A stretch of DNA of 6,419 bases from an uncultured Clostridia bacterium (GTDB lineage: Bacteria > Bacillota > Clostridia > Oscillospirales > Ruminococcaceae): positions 1 through 6,419 of the forward strand of contig CAMWLH010000127.1 in assembly GCA_947175045.1 (NCBI GenBank), given 5' to 3'. Under the pieces are notes generated by a model. The model did no database searches. It was not told where the DNA came from and saw only the letters and a program-made list of their open reading frames with translations. The position numbers and the translations under genes are program-made. Of this stretch, positions 4,437 through 6,419 are shown in pieces; the stretch's first letter is position 1; every line of letters starts with the position of its first letter.

Positions 4437-6419
4437 TTATGTATCTTTTCCCTCCGTATTGTCGACGTTGTTGCCGTTCTTGTCGGCGTATGAATTTATT
4501 CTTGCCGTAAGAGCTTCAATATCGGCTCTTGTTATGGGGTTAGCTTCCCTTTCGGCTTTTTTAGCGGCTTCCGCGGCTGCTTTTTTCGCCGCGTCGTTTT
4601 CGCGAAGCCGCATAGCGATATCCCTTGCTTTGTCGTCGGATATGGTTTCGGGAGCGCCGTGTTTCGGAGCGGGCTTCGCCGCGGCTTCCGCGCCCTGCTC
4701 GGGAATGTTTTTATCAAGGCGGCGGTTGATGGTGTTGAGCGCGCAGCCCACTCCCAAGAGTATCCAGAACATGGGAGCGACGGATACCACCGAGTCGTTG
4801 AACATTCCCGCTGTGAGATATCCCACTATCGCCAGCATAACAGCCGCGCCGTATATCTGCTCCGTGCGGTATTCCTTTTTAAGAGCGTAAAGGCGCACGC
4901 AGTCCACCAGATAGAACAGACATATCCCAAGGAACGCGATAAGCGCCACAAGTCCGTTGGAGATGAATATCTGCAAATACAGATTATGGGGCTTGTCGAC
5001 GGTGATGTGGAAACCCTCCGCGTAGGAGTAGTATTTCGCGAGGAAGTCCTGCTGCGGGAACACATAAGCGAAGGTGTCCGCTCCATAGCCGATAAGAATG
5101 CAGTTTTTGAGCAGCGGAATGGTTCGCGACCAGATATAGCCTCTCGACGAACCGACGAGCTCCTTGCCCTCGAAGCCTATGTGCTCCGCGTTTATCGGTT
5201 CTATTCTGTCGGCTATCTTGTTGTCCACAAGATGGATATTTTTTCCGCCGAAAAGCACAAAGGTCAGAACGGAGCGGGTGTTGTTGTCAAACCGCATATA
5301 CATTACGCTTCCGTCCGATAGGCTCTCGGAGCTGCCGTAAACGTCAAAGCTTATCCTGCTGTATCGCTCGTCGGCGGTGGAAATAAGCCCCGAGTTGTCG
5401 GAAACGCTTATCTCGCCGCCCCCCTTATCGGTAAAGACATATCGGTATTCGGATTCGCTGAAGCTGATATTCATTTCGTCGCCCTGGGTCACCAGAGTAA
5501 CGCTGCCGTCCTTGTTGTGTATTATCTCTCTGACGGGCAGAGTGTCAAAAAGGTCGGTTTTCTCCTCCGCGGGAGCGACCACCTGCACCATATCTCCCAG
5601 CAGCGTGGAAACTCTTCTGAAAAAGGCTCCCTCGGTGATTAGGTTGCCTCCCACCACCAGCAGGACTGCCGCCCCCAGTGAAGCGAGAGCGATCTTCCAG
5701 CGCTTGAGTATCAGCCTGAAGAACAGAAAAACTCCCACAATGATAGCTGCCGTGACAGCGACAACGCCGCTTCTTACGGTACTTCCCATCAGCATGAAAA
5801 GCGCCATCATATCGAATATGATATAGAAAATCTTATTGAGAACTTTTTTGTCAAAGATCGCCATAGTCGAAAACAGCGGTATCACCAGACCCGTAAAGCT
5901 GCCGACATAGTTGTAGTTGTACAATGCGCCAAGAAGCGCTCTGCTGGTGCGGTTCGGGTCAACGGCGACCGAGTCCGCGTATTGCTTGTCGATTATGAGA
6001 TTAAGAAACCAGTCATTGTTTTCAAGACTGTTCCCCGTAAACTGAAAAATACCTAAAATCGTGTTTACTCCCACGCAGAAAAACAGCGCGAAAACCACAT
6101 AGCGGAAATTACTTGTGGTCTTAAAGGAATACATCGTAAACAGGAATATCACAAAGTAGCAGGCGGTGGTGAAAAAGCCCTCCGCGCGGTCGAACTGTCC
6201 CCACAGGGCGATCTCCCTGTATTCCGAGCAAAGCGCGGAAATAAGCGTCATTGCCACATAAACGACGGATAATCCCACAAACACCAGAGAACGCTTTTCG
6301 ATGCGCCTGAAAAGGTACACACAGCACAGCAGAGCCAGCGCCATCATAATTATCGCGATGACCACCACCGCGAAAGCCTTGCCCTGCGAATAGATGTCAA
6401 GGAACAGGTAGCCGCTGCC
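4437..6419 (-). CDS. O-antigen ligase/polymerase family (Wzy/WaaL-like) membrane protein, 5' partial
   Basis: The frame is open to the right edge, giving 660 visible residues; the GTG at 6368 is internal to the frame. Numbering from that GTG, hydrophobic helices lie at about 1-20, 29-46, 67-80, 90-108, 152-170, 177-196, 200-220, 226-243, 471-490, 505-522 and 527-545. Typical ligase features are GQFDRAEGFFT (57-67), SSRGYIWSRTIPLL (407-420), ILIGYGADTF (424-433) and KPHNLYLQ (459-466); R409 and H461 correspond to the conserved Arg and His of the outer catalytic loop. Residues about 245-405 form a large, strand-rich extracellular insertion. Residues 551-643 are a hydrophilic tail with a Lys/Ala/Glu-rich helix (about 578-625), probably cytosolic. 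Known relatives polymerise lipid-linked glycans or transfer them to an acceptor. In a Gram-positive cell this suggests a capsule, teichuronic-acid-like polymer or wall-linked glycan, but the substrate is unknown. It is the first visible gene of the minus-strand operon, 64 bases before pgsA. Confidence 0.87.
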   Translation of the reverse strand, partial: GSGYLFLDIYSQGKAFAVVVIAIIMMALALLCCVYLFRRIEKRSLVFVGLSVVYVAMTLISALCSEYREIALWGQFDRAEGFFTTACYFVIFLFTMYSFKTTSNFRYVVFALFFCVGVNTILGIFQFTGNSLENNDWFLNLIIDKQYADSVAVDPNRTSRALLGALYNYNYVGSFTGLVIPLFSTMAIFDKKVLNKIFYIIFDMMALFMLMGSTVRSGVVAVTAAIIVGVFLFFRLILKRWKIALASLGAAVLLVVGGNLITEGAFFRRVSTLLGDMVQVVAPAEEKTDLFDTLPVREIIHNKDGSVTLVTQGDEMNISFSESEYRYVFTDKGGGEISVSDNSGLISTADERYSRISFDVYGSSESLSDGSVMYMRFDNNTRSVLTFVLFGGKNIHLVDNKIADRIEPINAEHIGFEGKELVGSSRGYIWSRTIPLLKNCILIGYGADTFAYVFPQQDFLAKYYSYAEGFHITVDKPHNLYLQIFISNGLVALIAFLGICLFYLVDCVRLYALKKEYRTEQIYGAAVMLAIVGYLTAGMFNDSVVSVAPMFWILLGVGCALNTINRRLDKNIPEQGAEAAAKPAPKHGAPETISDDKARDIAMRLRENDAAKKAAAEAAKKAEREANPITRADIEALTARINSYADKNGNNVDNTEGKDT

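Noticed and set aside
4659..5321. 220-codon plus-strand reading frame opposite the ligase gene
   Set aside because: It is antisense to a clearly conserved membrane protein, has His/Arg/Val-rich composition typical of a shadow frame, and has no recognisable domain. The 157-codon frame opposite pgsA is rejected for the same reasons.

Overview
The window looks like chromosomal DNA from a low-to-mid GC Gram-positive anaerobe, most likely a clostridial relative of the Ruminococcaceae/Oscillospiraceae. This placement is inferred from gene content and protein style: a secreted Ser/Glu-rich GH25 lysozyme, a Na/Pi symporter fused to PhoU, a HisK-type PHP phosphatase, and strong GGAG-type ribosome binding sites. 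No marker gene in the window proves the taxon. I see no mobile element, CRISPR array, tRNA or rRNA.

Left part, plus strand. The window opens inside a Na+/phosphate cotransporter-family gene with a C-terminal double PhoU domain; its 5' end lies outside the window. A 196-base intergenic region follows. It holds a sigma-A-like promoter and a leader that can fold into a long nested hairpin. Next is a 540-residue secreted protein with a signal peptide, an acidic low-complexity linker, a putative beta-solenoid and a C-terminal GH25 muramidase domain.

Centre. The lysozyme gene converges on a minus-strand gene. The 47 bases between their stop codons contain a perfect 28-base palindrome with a T-rich flank, a shared terminator that is much stronger for the minus strand.

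Right part, minus strand. Three genes run right to left as a probable operon. The first is a large polytopic O-antigen ligase/polymerase-like membrane protein, cut by the right edge. After 64 bases comes pgsA (phosphatidylglycerophosphate synthase). It is followed, with overlapping or near-overlapping stop and start, by a PHP-family phosphatase of the histidinol-phosphatase type.

Together the window is rich in cell-envelope functions: wall hydrolysis, a glycopolymer ligase or polymerase, and anionic phospholipid synthesis. It also contains phosphate transport and a phosphatase that may belong to histidine synthesis. I find no clear evidence of a wholly new system. The features most worth a second look are the structured leader, the solenoid-GH25 architecture, and the ligase's large extracellular insertion and charged cytosolic tail.
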